A DNA stretch of 42,351 nucleotides from a virus. Position numbers and translations under genes: made by a program. Positions within the stretch are counted from its first letter, which is position 1, and every line of letters starts with the position of its first letter. The stretch spans positions 1 to 42,351 of the IMG/VR virus record IMGVR_UViG_3300036770_004313, one strand, 5' to 3'. Of this stretch, positions 7,105-14,962 are shown one piece after another. The notes below the pieces were generated by a model. That model ran no database searches. It was not told where the DNA came from and was given only the letters and a program-made list of their open reading frames with translations.

Positions 7105-9578
7105 GTGGGCATGCCCGAGGACACGCGGCCCCGGCGGTTGATGCGCTGGATGGTTGCCTGCCCGTCCGGGTGCTCCATCTGCATCCGAACGGCCGTCTTC
7201 ATGTCGTCCACGAGGATCACCGTGGCGGAGGCCCCCCGGGTCCCACCTTCGGGCATCTGACGGTAGCCGCCGGAGTAACTGGCATCCGATCCGGAATTGA
7301 TGGCTTCGAGGAGCGCGGAGTGGCGCGAGGCGGCCGCCGCGTTCACGACGAACTCGCCGGGGGACAGGCGGGCCATGACCTGATCGTCCCGAGGGCCGCC
7401 AGGGCCGGAGATCCAACCGCCGTCGGCGAACCCGCCAGCCAGCGCCATGACGCCAGCGAAGGCAGCGGCACCAACGAGGGCGGCGACACCGTACGAACTG
7501 ATTGACTGCATCATTGCGTGCGGCGCTGCGGCCAGTGCCTCCTTGCCGCTCCAAAGGACGTTCGCGGCCCCGACGATGCCGCGGGTCATGACCCAGCGCA
7601 CACCCATCTCCACGATGCTCTGGATGACAGTCGTCAGGATGGTGTTGCTGATCTGCTGTAGAGCTTGCCCCCACGACCTCGTCCCCATGATGAGGCCCGT
7701 GATGCCGTCGGAGATCGAGGAGACCGCAGTGTTGAAGACGGTGGCGAAGTTGCGGGCGGTCTGTTGCGCCCAGCTTCCCCACTGGTCTTGCAGCCCGGTC
7801 AACGTCGCGGACCACTGATCCCGGAAGGATGTCGGGTCCGGCCCCAGTGACGCGAGCGCGCCAGTGCGGTTCCCGATGTCACGGTCGAAGGCGTCGGCAC
7901 GGGAGAGGAGACCTTGCCGGGCGGCGTCGTCCTTGGCGAGGGCGGCCTGTTCGCGCAGGTAGAGCGAGACCTCGCGCAAGCCGTCGATCTCCATCCGAAA
8001 CAGCGCCCGCTTCCGCTGGTACTTCTGCGCCTCGGTCATCGTCCAATCCCGGTCGATCCGCTGGCGCTCCTGCTCCAACCCGAGGATCTGTTGCTTCAAC
8101 CCGCGCTCCACCACCAGCGTGTCGGCGGTGCGGTCGACCGTGGGGCGTTGCTCGTCGCCAATCGGCTTCGGTGCGTTCGCGGCGTTCTTCGCCATCACGG
8201 CGTCAATGAGCCCGCTGAGGCGTTGCCACGCATCCGAGGTCTTGCCAGTCGACTCCGTGAAGTCGTTTTGCGCTCCGACGAGGAACCGAGCCGCTTCCGT
8301 GGACGTGTCGAAGAATCCGCCCAGGACTTCACGAGCACGCTCCGCGACGTTGGCAATATCCGCGATTGCGTTCCCGGCCGCAGTGGCGTCCTTCTCGACC
8401 CGTCCAACGGAGACCTCCGCAATGCTCTTCCCGAACAGGGTGTTGATGGCCTTGATCTGCGAATTGATGATCCAGTCGATCTTCTCCGCAGCCCAGTTGA
8501 GTGCCTCGACCATCCCGTCGGCGATTGCCTCCATCACCCCAATTGCAAGTTGCGCGATGCCTTCCAGCGCATCCACGAAGAGGTTGCTGAGGAGTTTCAG
8601 AGCACCGTTCGCGGCGGATAGGAGGCCGACCCCGAGGAATGCCCAAAGCTCAGGCTTGCCGAGGAACCGAAAGAAGCGCCCGAAGGCGGCCCGTGCGTAT
8701 TCGAGGCCGGTGTCGAAACCGGCCTGAAGCGTCAGGGAAACAATCTCCCCGAACCGGCCATCCCGCCACGACTCCACCACCACCTGGACGAACGCACCGG
8801 CCCTCTGTCCGATGCCCGCCCAGTCGATGGAGTTGAAGGACTCCATCGCAGACTTCGCGAGGTCGAAAATGGGGCGGGTGGCCTCACCGGCAGCCTGTTG
8901 AAGCGCGTCCCGGATGTTCGAGGCCAGCGTCGTAAACGAGCGTTGGCTTCGCTCGCCAGCCTCACCGAACGCGGAAAGCCGATCCGTCAGGAACTCGAAC
9001 AAGGTTCCCGCCGACTTCGCGTCGTCGATCTGCTTCTTGGTGATCCCGAGAATCCGCGCCGCCATGGCGTCCTCATTGATGTTGCCGGTGAGGAGTGCGC
9101 GGGATTCCTGGACGATCTGCTCCGACCGGATGCCGAGGCCGGCGAGGGCCTGCGACATGAGGACCACAAGGTCGATCTGCTTCTTCATCGGGATGCCGGC
9201 TTGCGAGGCGGCACCCGTGATGGCTTGGAACCCCTGCACCAGTTCCTCGAACGTGGCAGGGGACTCCTTCGCCTTGGTCTTGAGGAGTTCGATGGCCCCG
9301 GACGCGGCGGTGACGGCTTCGTCGAAGGTCTTGAACCGCTCAGGGTTCATCTGCTTCTGGACGGCCGCGATGCCAAGGACGGCCTGCTCCATCGTCGCGT
9401 TGAACTGGACGCCGGTTTTCACCATTGCCCCGAGCCCCGCGCTGAAGCCGGCGAACCCGGCGAAGGCCGCGAACCGGGTCATGATGGATGAGGCGTTGGT
9501 CGCGATGGAACGGAGCGTGGCGTTTACCTCCGCCCCGCCCGTCGCGCTCAACCGGATCTGGATTCCCTGTGTGGTCAT
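7101..9578 (-). CDS. Tail tape measure protein
   Basis: This is the longest gene of the tail module, 825 aa. The N-terminus is helical with hydrophobic stretches (about residues 35-55). Central hydrophobic segments follow around residues 310-350, then long alpha-helical parts. The C-terminal about 120 residues hold hydrophobic helices and the typical ISGPGGPRDDQVMARLSPGEF block. Length would correspond to a tail of roughly 120 nm at 1.5 angstrom per residue. A GGGAG ribosome-binding site precedes the ATG at 9578, which overlaps the chaperone frame stop. It sets tail length and is ejected on infection. No lytic-enzyme domain was recognised in it. Confidence 0.92.
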   Translation of the reverse strand: MTTQGIQIRLSATGGAEVNATLRSIATNASSIMTRFAAFAGFAGFSAGLGAMVKTGVQFNATMEQAVLGIAAVQKQMNPERFKTFDEAVTAASGAIELLKTKAKESPATFEELVQGFQAITGAASQAGIPMKKQIDLVVLMSQALAGLGIRSEQIVQESRALLTGNINEDAMAARILGITKKQIDDAKSAGTLFEFLTDRLSAFGEAGERSQRSFTTLASNIRDALQQAAGEATRPIFDLAKSAMESFNSIDWAGIGQRAGAFVQVVVESWRDGRFGEIVSLTLQAGFDTGLEYARAAFGRFFRFLGKPELWAFLGVGLLSAANGALKLLSNLFVDALEGIAQLAIGVMEAIADGMVEALNWAAEKIDWIINSQIKAINTLFGKSIAEVSVGRVEKDATAAGNAIADIANVAERAREVLGGFFDTSTEAARFLVGAQNDFTESTGKTSDAWQRLSGLIDAVMAKNAANAPKPIGDEQRPTVDRTADTLVVERGLKQQILGLEQERQRIDRDWTMTEAQKYQRKRALFRMEIDGLREVSLYLREQAALAKDDAARQGLLSRADAFDRDIGNRTGALASLGPDPTSFRDQWSATLTGLQDQWGSWAQQTARNFATVFNTAVSSISDGITGLIMGTRSWGQALQQISNTILTTVIQSIVEMGVRWVMTRGIVGAANVLWSGKEALAAAPHAMMQSISSYGVAALVGAAAFAGVMALAGGFADGGWISGPGGPRDDQVMARLSPGEFVVNAAAASRHSALLEAINSGSDASYSGGYRQMPEGGTRGASATVILVDDMKTAVRMQMEHPDGQATIQRINRRGRVSSGMPT

Positions 9579-9787
9579 CTGATTTTCTCCCTCTCCTTCA
9601 GTTCCCGCATTGCGGCCTTCACGTTGTCACCTGTGCCGTTCACTGCGACGCGTACGGCACCAATGAGCGTCTGCATGTGCCTCGCTTCTCTCCGGATGGC
9701 CGCCGACTCCATCCATCGAAGCTGAGTGTAGGTGTGATCCTCGGCCACCGGGTAGCTGAGGCCGCACAGGACCGCGACCTCGGCCAC
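9575..9787 (-). CDS. Second frame of the tail assembly chaperone (gpT-like)
   Basis: The independent reading would start at GTG 9787 (preceded by GGGAGTGG) and give 70 aa. The frame is open without a stop back to position 9890, inside the preceding chaperone gene, where a U UUU UUC heptamer sits. The natural product is therefore probably the -1 frameshift extension, giving a fusion of about 193 aa analogous to lambda gpGT. The frame ends by ATGA overlap with the tape-measure start, the standard place for this gene. It is predicted to bind the tape measure and recruit tail-tube protein. Whether the GTG is also used is unknown. Confidence 0.75.
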   Translation of the reverse strand: MAEVAVLCGLSYPVAEDHTYTQLRWMESAAIRREARHMQTLIGAVRVAVNGTGDNVKAAMRELKEREKIR

Positions 9788-9801
9788 CCACTCCCAGAGC
9801 G

Positions 9802-10155
9802 TCAGGCTGGCTTGAGGACGCGCTCCACGATCCCGGCCGGCATTGCGCCCAGGCGCGTTTGAATCGTCCGGTTGCAGTGATCGAAAAAAGGGCCGTTCAC
9901 CTCCACCACGGCGGCCCAGAGAGCGCCGAAGGAACGAGGGCTGACGTTGTTCTCCACCCAGTCCTTCGGCTTCATGGTGCAGAGGTTCGCCATCTCAACC
10001 TCTTCCGTGTAGATGGCGGACGCTTTCCGCCACTGACTGATCTTCAACTCGTGAACGCGGACGTGGGCCGTGGTGCCGTCCAGAAGGAGGACTTCAACGT
10101 CCTTCGATCCGATGGCGGTGTGGGGCTGCTGTGCGGTTTCCTGCGGTTCCTTCAT
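9802..10155 (-). CDS. Tail assembly chaperone, first frame (gpG-like)
   Basis: This 117-aa acidic/amphipathic protein lies between the tail-tube and fibre genes and the tape measure, where tail assembly chaperones sit. The sequence (DGTTAHVRVHELKISQW...) resembles small chaperones with a beta-hairpin N-terminus and helical remainder. Residues 89-91 (Pro-Phe-Phe) are encoded over the slippery heptamer at 9889-9883. The start codon has no Shine-Dalgarno sequence; the leader is A/C-rich (AACAACAACCACAGACCCAC-ATG). Family assignment rests on position plus frameshift architecture rather than on a recognised motif. Confidence 0.75.
   Translation of the reverse strand: MKEPQETAQQPHTAIGSKDVEVLLLDGTTAHVRVHELKISQWRKASAIYTEEVEMANLCTMKPKDWVENNVSPRSFGALWAAVVEVNGPFFDHCNRTIQTRLGAMPAGIVERVLKPA
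9883..9889 (-). promoter_or_regulatory. Programmed -1 ribosomal frameshift site (U UUU UUC)
   Basis: In the chaperone frame the codons are CCT TTT TTC, giving the canonical X XXY YYZ heptamer T TTT TTC. The -1 frame contains no stop from here to its end at 9575. The fusion would comprise residues 1-91 of the first frame plus 102 residues of the second. Lambda and most long-tailed phages use such a shift for gpG/gpGT. A downstream stimulatory structure was not modelled. Confidence 0.8.
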
Positions 10156-10173
10156 GTGGGTCTGTGGTTGTTG

Positions 10174-10566
10174 TTACAGGGCCGACGCGGCCCGGAAAAG
10201 ATCGTCAACGTAGTCAGAGGACCAGCCAAGGATCTGCTGCATCGCTGAAATCATACTGGACCCGCGGGAAATGGTATCCTTGTGGTTCCATCGGTTTTTG
10301 GCGATTTCACGCGGAGGCTCCGGAAGAGCGTCAATGGCTGCGGCGATTGCCTCGGCGTGACCGCGGATCATGCAGACCTCGCGGAGCGCCCATGTGGGAA
10401 CTTCCTGAGGCACTGGCACAGGCTCTGGCTCCAGCATTTTGGCGGCAACCTCGGCTTCTGTCGGCTCGGTCGAATCATCTAGCCACTCAAGACCAGCATA
10501 GGTAGATCCGCGAAGCGTCCAGCGGGCGCCGGGGCGAAGGGTTTGAAGCGCGGATTCAATGGTCAT
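10174..10566 (-). CDS. Small tail-fibre-associated phage protein (XkdW/fibre-assembly-like)
   Basis: In this 130-aa protein residues 18-42 (RGSTYAGLEWLDDSTEPTEA then EVAA) resemble the stretch shared by XkdW-like and tail-fibre assembly proteins, where an acidic W-D segment precedes PTEAEV. A Glu/Pro-rich linker (about 45-58) follows. The gene directly follows the collagen-like tail fibre gene and overlaps it as ATGA, with GGAGGTTGAGG as ribosome-binding site. A chaperone or accessory role for the fibre is inferred from position and resemblance. No catalytic motif is visible. Confidence 0.5.
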   Translation of the reverse strand: MTIESALQTLRPGARWTLRGSTYAGLEWLDDSTEPTEAEVAAKMLEPEPVPVPQEVPTWALREVCMIRGHAEAIAAAIDALPEPPREIAKNRWNHKDTISRGSSMISAMQQILGWSSDYVDDLFRAASAL

Positions 10567-11459
10567 ACCTCAACCTCCATGATTGTCATTACGCCCTGAT
10601 CTGTTCCGCCGAAAAACTCGCTAGCAACGGTTTGCAGCCACCGGAATGTGAAGCCTGACGTAGTTAATCCAGCGCGAAGCTTTACGGTTTTTGTCCCAGA
10701 CCAACTATCTATCACGAACGTGCCAAGGATTTGCAGGGCGATATTTGCCACCATGGCGGATTGGGTCAGCGTGGAGGCTACAGCATCGGCGTCCGAATCC
10801 AAAAACAGCGCGGCGGCTGGTGTTGCTGTATTTGAGTTGGAGCCCCAGAAGCTGAAAGTAACGATCAACTTTGACGACGCGGATGACGGGGTTACAGACA
10901 CGGAGAAAATCTCAGCGCCCTCTGTGTTTTGTGGAATCGTGTTGTCTAGCGGGATGGTGTTGGTTGTCGACCCGGCGGTTGTCGTTTTCGCATACCAGAC
11001 GTTTAGGACCTTTCCGGCTGATGCTGTTGGAAGCTGACTCGATGGAACCTTCCCATCGCTGCCCAAAGACGCGTACCCGTCGACAGCTCCCTTCTCGGAC
11101 TTCAGTTGGTAGACGGTGTGCGGATCGGCTGCGCCAACGTGCGCCGTCAGTGCGGCGGCAGCAGCTGTTGCGACCGCTGTATCCGCCGCGGCTTGCAGAG
11201 TGCTGACCGGCTTCGAAGCGTCCGCCGTGTTGTCGACGTTCTCAAGGCCAACCTCACTCTTGGTGTGCGTGTGGGACTCGGGTGGGAACTCGGTCGGCTT
11301 TCCGGTCACGTTCGTCCATGCGATGGACCCTGAGACGGAGCCATCCCGCCCTCTCGGCCCCGTTGGGAAGATGACCGTGCGGAACTTCCGTCGGTCACCG
11401 AGAGCGGTCTGAATGCTCCCGGTGCCGACCAGTTCGAGTTGGATTCGCCCGCTGCTCAT
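10563..11459 (-). CDS. Tail fibre protein
   Basis: This 298-aa protein has a short collagen-like stretch (PTGPRGRDGS, about residues 32-41), then an IAWTNVTGKPTEFPPESHTH segment. The classical tail-fibre shaft motif GLENVDNTADASKPVS follows (about 71-86), then Ala-rich coiled coil. The C-terminal about 150 residues form a Thr/Ser-rich beta domain, a plausible trimeric receptor-binding head. The DNA coding this head domain (about 10563-11040) is visibly lower in G+C than the surroundings, suggesting exchange. Location before the tape-measure block, rather than behind the tail tip, is unusual. Start at 11459 overlaps the upstream stop (ATGA). Confidence 0.82.
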   Translation of the reverse strand: MSSGRIQLELVGTGSIQTALGDRRKFRTVIFPTGPRGRDGSVSGSIAWTNVTGKPTEFPPESHTHTKSEVGLENVDNTADASKPVSTLQAAADTAVATAAAAALTAHVGAADPHTVYQLKSEKGAVDGYASLGSDGKVPSSQLPTASAGKVLNVWYAKTTTAGSTTNTIPLDNTIPQNTEGAEIFSVSVTPSSASSKLIVTFSFWGSNSNTATPAAALFLDSDADAVASTLTQSAMVANIALQILGTFVIDSWSGTKTVKLRAGLTTSGFTFRWLQTVASEFFGGTDQGVMTIMEVEV

Positions 11460-11803
11460 GATGCCGCGGCCCCCGCCCGCTTCTTCTGGACGATCAGGCC
11501 CATGTCATTTGTGGTGAATGGACCCCAGACGGACGGGATTGACAGGGAGACGTCCAGCACCCAAGAACCGATGTTCCATGCCGCGGTGTTCGCTCCGGTC
11601 TCGATGAGCAGAGCGGTCGCGCTACCGTCCCCGTTCACCGTGCAGGTTACCGGGATGTCGAACTTCTTCAGCCCAGTGCGCGGGTCGCATGCCGAGCATG
11701 TCCCGACGAGTCCAGTCCACGGCACGCCGTCGTCGCCTGGAGCGGGAAGCGGAACCTCCCACTCGAAGCTGTCTCCTGCCTTGGTTGTGATCGTCGGGTC
11801 CAT
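11456..11803 (-). CDS. Small beta-rich protein upstream of tail fibre (Ig-like?)
   Basis: The 115-aa protein has alternating hydrophobic strands and the phrases TTKAGDSFEWEVPLP, DIPVTCTVNGDGSATALL and GSWVLDVSLS. This resembles the small Ig-like domain proteins (BppU N-terminus-like) encoded next to tail fibres in many siphophages. It lies between the major tail protein and the fibre, overlapping the latter as ATGA, so it may anchor the fibre to the tube or decorate the tail. The assignment is a fold-level guess; no catalytic residue is seen. Confidence 0.45.
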   Translation of the reverse strand: MDPTITTKAGDSFEWEVPLPAPGDDGVPWTGLVGTCSACDPRTGLKKFDIPVTCTVNGDGSATALLIETGANTAAWNIGSWVLDVSLSIPSVWGPFTTNDMGLIVQKKRAGAAAS

Positions 11804-11815
11804 GCTCGGATCGGA

Positions 11816-12358
11816 TTACGCGTCCAGCGTGCCGCCGTTCAGGGTGCTGGTGAGCATCGTGAAGCGGAAGGGCTCGCGCACAAAATCCTCGCCGAAATCC
11901 ACTCGCCCCGGAACCTCAAGGATCCCGTAGAAGTACAGAGTGTTGACCGGGTCCGTCATGTCGTTCGCCTTTTGGACGATGCGCAGGACACCCTTCTTTT
12001 GGGTGACCGCGTGCGGCGTGTGAGTGGTGCTAGAAGAGTCCAAAGCGGCGGTGCGAAGGAGCATCTCGTAAGCGATGGGCGAAAGCTCCTGAGTGCGGAA
12101 CTCAATCACGGTCTTCGGCTTGTTCGGGATCATGTCCTTCAGTTGAAGGATGGCCCCGTCGCCGGGAGCCCAAACCTCCTTCATGGAGTGCTCAGGCGTG
12201 ATGCCGAACTCGTCGACGTCGCCGAACTCAACCCAGGCGGCGTCGGCGTCCCCGGGCTTGCTCGAACGTCCGACGGTGCCGGCAGACGGAACGGTGAAGG
12301 CGTCACCCTCGCGGGCGAAGTACACCCTCTGTCCAACAATGCGATTTGCGGTAGTCAT
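11816..12358 (-). CDS. Major tail tube protein
   Basis: This 180-aa protein has the size and mixed beta pattern of siphophage tail-tube proteins. Motifs in order are an N-terminal ANRIVGQRVYFAREG strand, VEFGDVDEFGITPEHS, a DMIPNKPKTVIEFRTQELSP block and a C-terminal PFRFTMLTSTLNGG. The gene lies between the terminator/lysis genes and the tail chaperones, where the tube gene is expected. It probably polymerises as hexameric rings around the tape measure. AGGA lies 13 nt ahead of the ATG at 12358. The family is inferred from position and composition. Confidence 0.7.
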   Translation of the reverse strand: MTTANRIVGQRVYFAREGDAFTVPSAGTVGRSSKPGDADAAWVEFGDVDEFGITPEHSMKEVWAPGDGAILQLKDMIPNKPKTVIEFRTQELSPIAYEMLLRTAALDSSSTTHTPHAVTQKKGVLRIVQKANDMTDPVNTLYFYGILEVPGRVDFGEDFVREPFRFTMLTSTLNGGTLDA

Positions 12359-12370
12359 GTGCGGTGGTTC

Positions 12371-13237
12371 CTACGTTTTGACCCTCGGAGCCTTGGGCTT
12401 GAGAATCTTGATTGTGTCTTGGGTCTCCTGATCCGTGGCCGTCAGGAGCAAAGGCTTCAGCCTCGCGTAAGCCGCGGGGTCCGAGGTCTTGAGAGCTTCG
12501 ATTGCGCCAACCATGTGCAGCGCGGCCTTCTCCTTCGCGTCGTGCGCCTCCTTGGCCACGACGCCAGCAGCGTCTTTCACCTCCGGGATGATGCGCATGA
12601 TAATCTTCCCGGGGAGTGCCAGGATGCCGGCGAAGATGGAGGTAAGCGGGGCGAACGCGGGGAAGGCGACGGACAGCAGCTTCGCGCCGATGGGCAGCAC
12701 GATGGCCAGCCCGATGCACCCGCCACCGATCCACAGCCACCGTTTGATCCCGCGCCAAGTGTCAGCCTCGGAGGCGAAGGAAAGGAAGCGGTCGTCTCGG
12801 GCGTCCTCGGCCTTGCCCTTCTCGCGCTGGATGCCGTCCATGCGCTTCTGGAGTCCGGCAACCTGCCCATCGATCCGAGCCAGAGCCTCGCGGGATGCAC
12901 GCTGCTCCTCCACGAGCGGGGAGAGCGCACCGCGCACGATGTTCTCCATTGTCACGGCGTCCTGATACCGAGGGGCACCAAGGACCGTCTCCGCACGGGT
13001 GTTCAGGTCGTACGCCAGCGACACGGCTGGCGTGCGGTTCGTCTCGGCGGCGAGAGCGCGCCCGGTTCCATGCACGAACGCGGCCGCCTTCTCGACCTGG
13101 GCGACGCGATTGCTTGCGCCAGCCTCGTCGGCACGCTGGACACGATCCAGCGCCTTGTCCGCGCTCTTCCGAGCGGAGAAGCAGCCGGCCAGCACGAGAG
13201 CCGCGGAGGCTACGGAGATGGTCAATGTCCATTTCAC
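12371..13237 (-). CDS. Lipoprotein with inner-membrane segments; candidate unimolecular spanin
   Basis: Translation from GTG 13237 (overlapping the upstream stop as GTGA) gives 288 aa. Residues 1-19 form a lipoprotein signal ending in a lipobox (LVLAGC, Cys19). Residues 20-165 are a long charged, helical periplasmic-type region. Two hydrophobic stretches (about 167-185 and 187-208) follow, then a basic helical tail. An outer-membrane lipid anchor plus a membrane segment joined by a coiled periplasmic part is the plan of u-spanins such as T1 gp11, which fuse outer and inner membranes in lysis. The neighbouring holin-like ORF supports this. The longer frame upstream overlaps that ORF and is not used. 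Alternatives are a tail or superinfection lipoprotein. Confidence 0.5.
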   Translation of the reverse strand: MKWTLTISVASAALVLAGCFSARKSADKALDRVQRADEAGASNRVAQVEKAAAFVHGTGRALAAETNRTPAVSLAYDLNTRAETVLGAPRYQDAVTMENIVRGALSPLVEEQRASREALARIDGQVAGLQKRMDGIQREKGKAEDARDDRFLSFASEADTWRGIKRWLWIGGGCIGLAIVLPIGAKLLSVAFPAFAPLTSIFAGILALPGKIIMRIIPEVKDAAGVVAKEAHDAKEKAALHMVGAIEALKTSDPAAYARLKPLLLTATDQETQDTIKILKPKAPRVKT

Positions 13238-13746
13238 TCCAGCACCCCCGCTTTCGTCATGATCGGATCGGAGGCGTCGGAAGCCGATTGCAGTCTCCGC
13301 GTGTAGACCGGAAGACCCTGACCGGCCTGCCTCACGGGTTGCCACAAGTCGACCTCCGACACCAATCCGGGACCGGCGTCTCGGCCTTTGCGGACGAGCC
13401 GGTAAATCTGGCCGTCCGATGCCCGGACGGTGGTTTGATCCTGGACCTCTTCCGGAACCGGCGTTGCGCGAGGTCCGGAGGGCGAGCACGCGGAAAGGAT
13501 CACGGCGCACAGGACGCACGCGATGAAGACGACGGCTGGCATCTGCACGCCGGTCTTCCGGTCGCCGTCCTTGCGCCCTCGCCACAGCTTCCACACGGAC
13601 AGCGCGGTTGCGATCAGGGAAAGCAACAACACCATCAGGCGCAACCACTGCTCAATCGCAGGCAGCAGGCTGGTGATGGTTCCAAGCATTCCAACGGACA
13701 GGCCAAGGCCTCCGTGGGTCAACGTGTGTTTCGCGTCTTCGTTCAC
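13234..13746 (-). CDS. Holin-like protein fused in frame to a lipoprotein (o-spanin-like) module
   Basis: This 170-aa ORF has two parts. Residues 1-60 hold two hydrophobic segments (about 13-30 and 35-53) and end in a basic KLWRGRKDGDRK tail, as in small holins. Residues 69-87 form a second signal sequence ending in a lipobox (VILSAC, Cys87), followed by an 80-residue soluble region. Met69 (13542-13540) could start a separate 102-aa lipoprotein. No stop separates the parts, so either one fused protein or two products from one frame are made. GTG 13746 overlaps the tail-terminator stop (GTGA). Lysis function is inferred from topology and adjacency to the spanin candidate. Confidence 0.5.
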   Translation of the reverse strand: MNEDAKHTLTHGGLGLSVGMLGTITSLLPAIEQWLRLMVLLLSLIATALSVWKLWRGRKDGDRKTGVQMPAVVFIACVLCAVILSACSPSGPRATPVPEEVQDQTTVRASDGQIYRLVRKGRDAGPGLVSEVDLWQPVRQAGQGLPVYTRRLQSASDASDPIMTKAGVLE

Positions 13747-14237
13747 TGCGGGTCCTTATTGGTCGGGGTGATAAAGCACTTCACTCGGAAGAAGACTGCG
13801 GCTTGCCGCGCCCCGTTGTTGAACTCTGGACCCCAGAAGCCGTCGTATCGGAACGGGGTGAACGGAGCGTCACTGTTCGGGCTGTTCGGTGCGGACACGT
13901 TCGGGCGCCCGGAGATGCCTTCGCGAATCAGCCGGATGGCCTTCTCGCACGAAACCCCGGTTCCAGCCGCGGACCGGTTCAGCTTCACGTTCTCCTCGAT
14001 GAGGACGTCGAGGATGATCTCTTCGGCGGCGAACCCGCTTCGCACTGAGTCGGTCAGCTCATCAAACCGGATCGGCATGATGATGATGCAGACACCCTTT
14101 GTCCGAAGGTACTCCTCCCGGCCGTCCACCTTCGGGTAGGTCCCGTCATCCAACAGCACGGGCACGCCGGACGAACTCACCTCGAAGATTCGGGAGATTG
14201 CGGCGAACGCGTTGGTCTGGATGTCCTCCAAGTTCAT
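13743..14237 (-). CDS. Putative tail terminator protein
   Basis: This 164-aa protein occupies the slot between head-tail connector genes and the tail tube where the tail terminator (lambda gpU / HK97 gp10 neighbour) resides. It begins with an amphipathic helix (NLEDIQTNAFAAISRIF), followed by alternating strands including GVCIIIMPIRFDELT and AEEIILDVLIEENVKLNRS, consistent with the alpha/beta terminator fold. A less conserved loop with PNVSAPNSPNS precedes the last strand. Start 14237 overlaps the preceding stop (ATGA). The function is positional inference; sequence motifs are weak. Confidence 0.55.
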   Translation of the reverse strand: MNLEDIQTNAFAAISRIFEVSSSGVPVLLDDGTYPKVDGREEYLRTKGVCIIIMPIRFDELTDSVRSGFAAEEIILDVLIEENVKLNRSAAGTGVSCEKAIRLIREGISGRPNVSAPNSPNSDAPFTPFRYDGFWGPEFNNGARQAAVFFRVKCFITPTNKDPQ

Positions 14238-14962
14238 GCGGCGATGGCTTCAGCCTTGGCGATTTTATCCCCCAAAACTCGGGCGCGAATCCGCAGGGCG
14301 TTGCGCATGGTGCGGTTGTCGTCCCCGGCCTTCGCCCAAGTCGATCGGTTGGTGGCCTGGATGTACGGAGCCGAAGAGTCCTTCAGCGCGTCGACGAAGT
14401 CGCCGGCGTAGGCGTGTGCCCTGGCCCACTGCGAAGTGGTTCCACCCATGGCGATCAGCCCGTTGGCCCATCCACCCTTGGCCTCGCCGATACGGCCGCG
14501 CATCCGCAGGGCGTATGCGTCCCATTCATCCGCTTCAGTCGTCATCCTCCCGGTCCATCGATGGACGCGAAAGCGACGGTCTCGAGCGCGGCGATGAACC
14601 TCTTTCGTGAAGGGGACAACCTCGGCTTTCGAGAGCGGCCCCTTGGTTCTACGAAGAAGCGTCTGGGCGGTTTCGTTGTCCCGCTCATTGATGGCCTTGC
14701 GCATGGCCTTCGCCCAGGCGTGGCGCCCGGTGAAGTTCCTCACGCGGAGCGGACGAACCGCGCGGCCGATGTCGCGCAGCAACGCGGCCCGACCTTGAGC
14801 GCGGGTCTTGGGCGGCGTGATCGTCATCACCGTCCGCAAAAGGGACCGCATTTCCTCGCGCATGGCGGTTGCCACGCGGCCGGGGCGGCGGTTCACCCAA
14901 CGCAGGAAGTTCGCGTTGAAATCCGGGACGTTGGTGTCAGCGGCAAACCGGAACGTCCTCAT
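14234..14962 (-). CDS. Head-tail joining / minor tail protein (HK97 gp10-like position)
   Basis: The 242-aa basic, helix-rich protein (many Arg) contains a MREEMRSLLRTVMTITPPKT segment near residue 35 and LLRDIGRAVRPLRV near 62. Such features occur in gp10-like or minor tail proteins that act at the neck. It lies between the small head-closure-type gene and the tail terminator, overlapping both as ATGA. ATG 14962 was preferred over an in-frame ATG upstream because of the ATGA coupling. No enzyme motif is seen. The call is based on order in the module. Confidence 0.5.
   Translation of the reverse strand: MRTFRFAADTNVPDFNANFLRWVNRRPGRVATAMREEMRSLLRTVMTITPPKTRAQGRAALLRDIGRAVRPLRVRNFTGRHAWAKAMRKAINERDNETAQTLLRRTKGPLSKAEVVPFTKEVHRRARDRRFRVHRWTGRMTTEADEWDAYALRMRGRIGEAKGGWANGLIAMGGTTSQWARAHAYAGDFVDALKDSSAPYIQATNRSTWAKAGDDNRTMRNALRIRARVLGDKIAKAEAIAA

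Noticed and set aside
7105-7815. N-terminal extension of the 4957-7104 frame by 237 codons
   Set aside because: It overlaps the tape-measure gene in another frame and reads as Arg/Pro-rich shadow sequence; ATGA overlap at 7104-7101 gives a natural start.
12371-13648. 425-codon reading of the spanin candidate
   Set aside because: The first 137 codons are Arg/Pro shadow sequence over the holin-like ORF; the lipobox signal starts exactly at GTG 13237.
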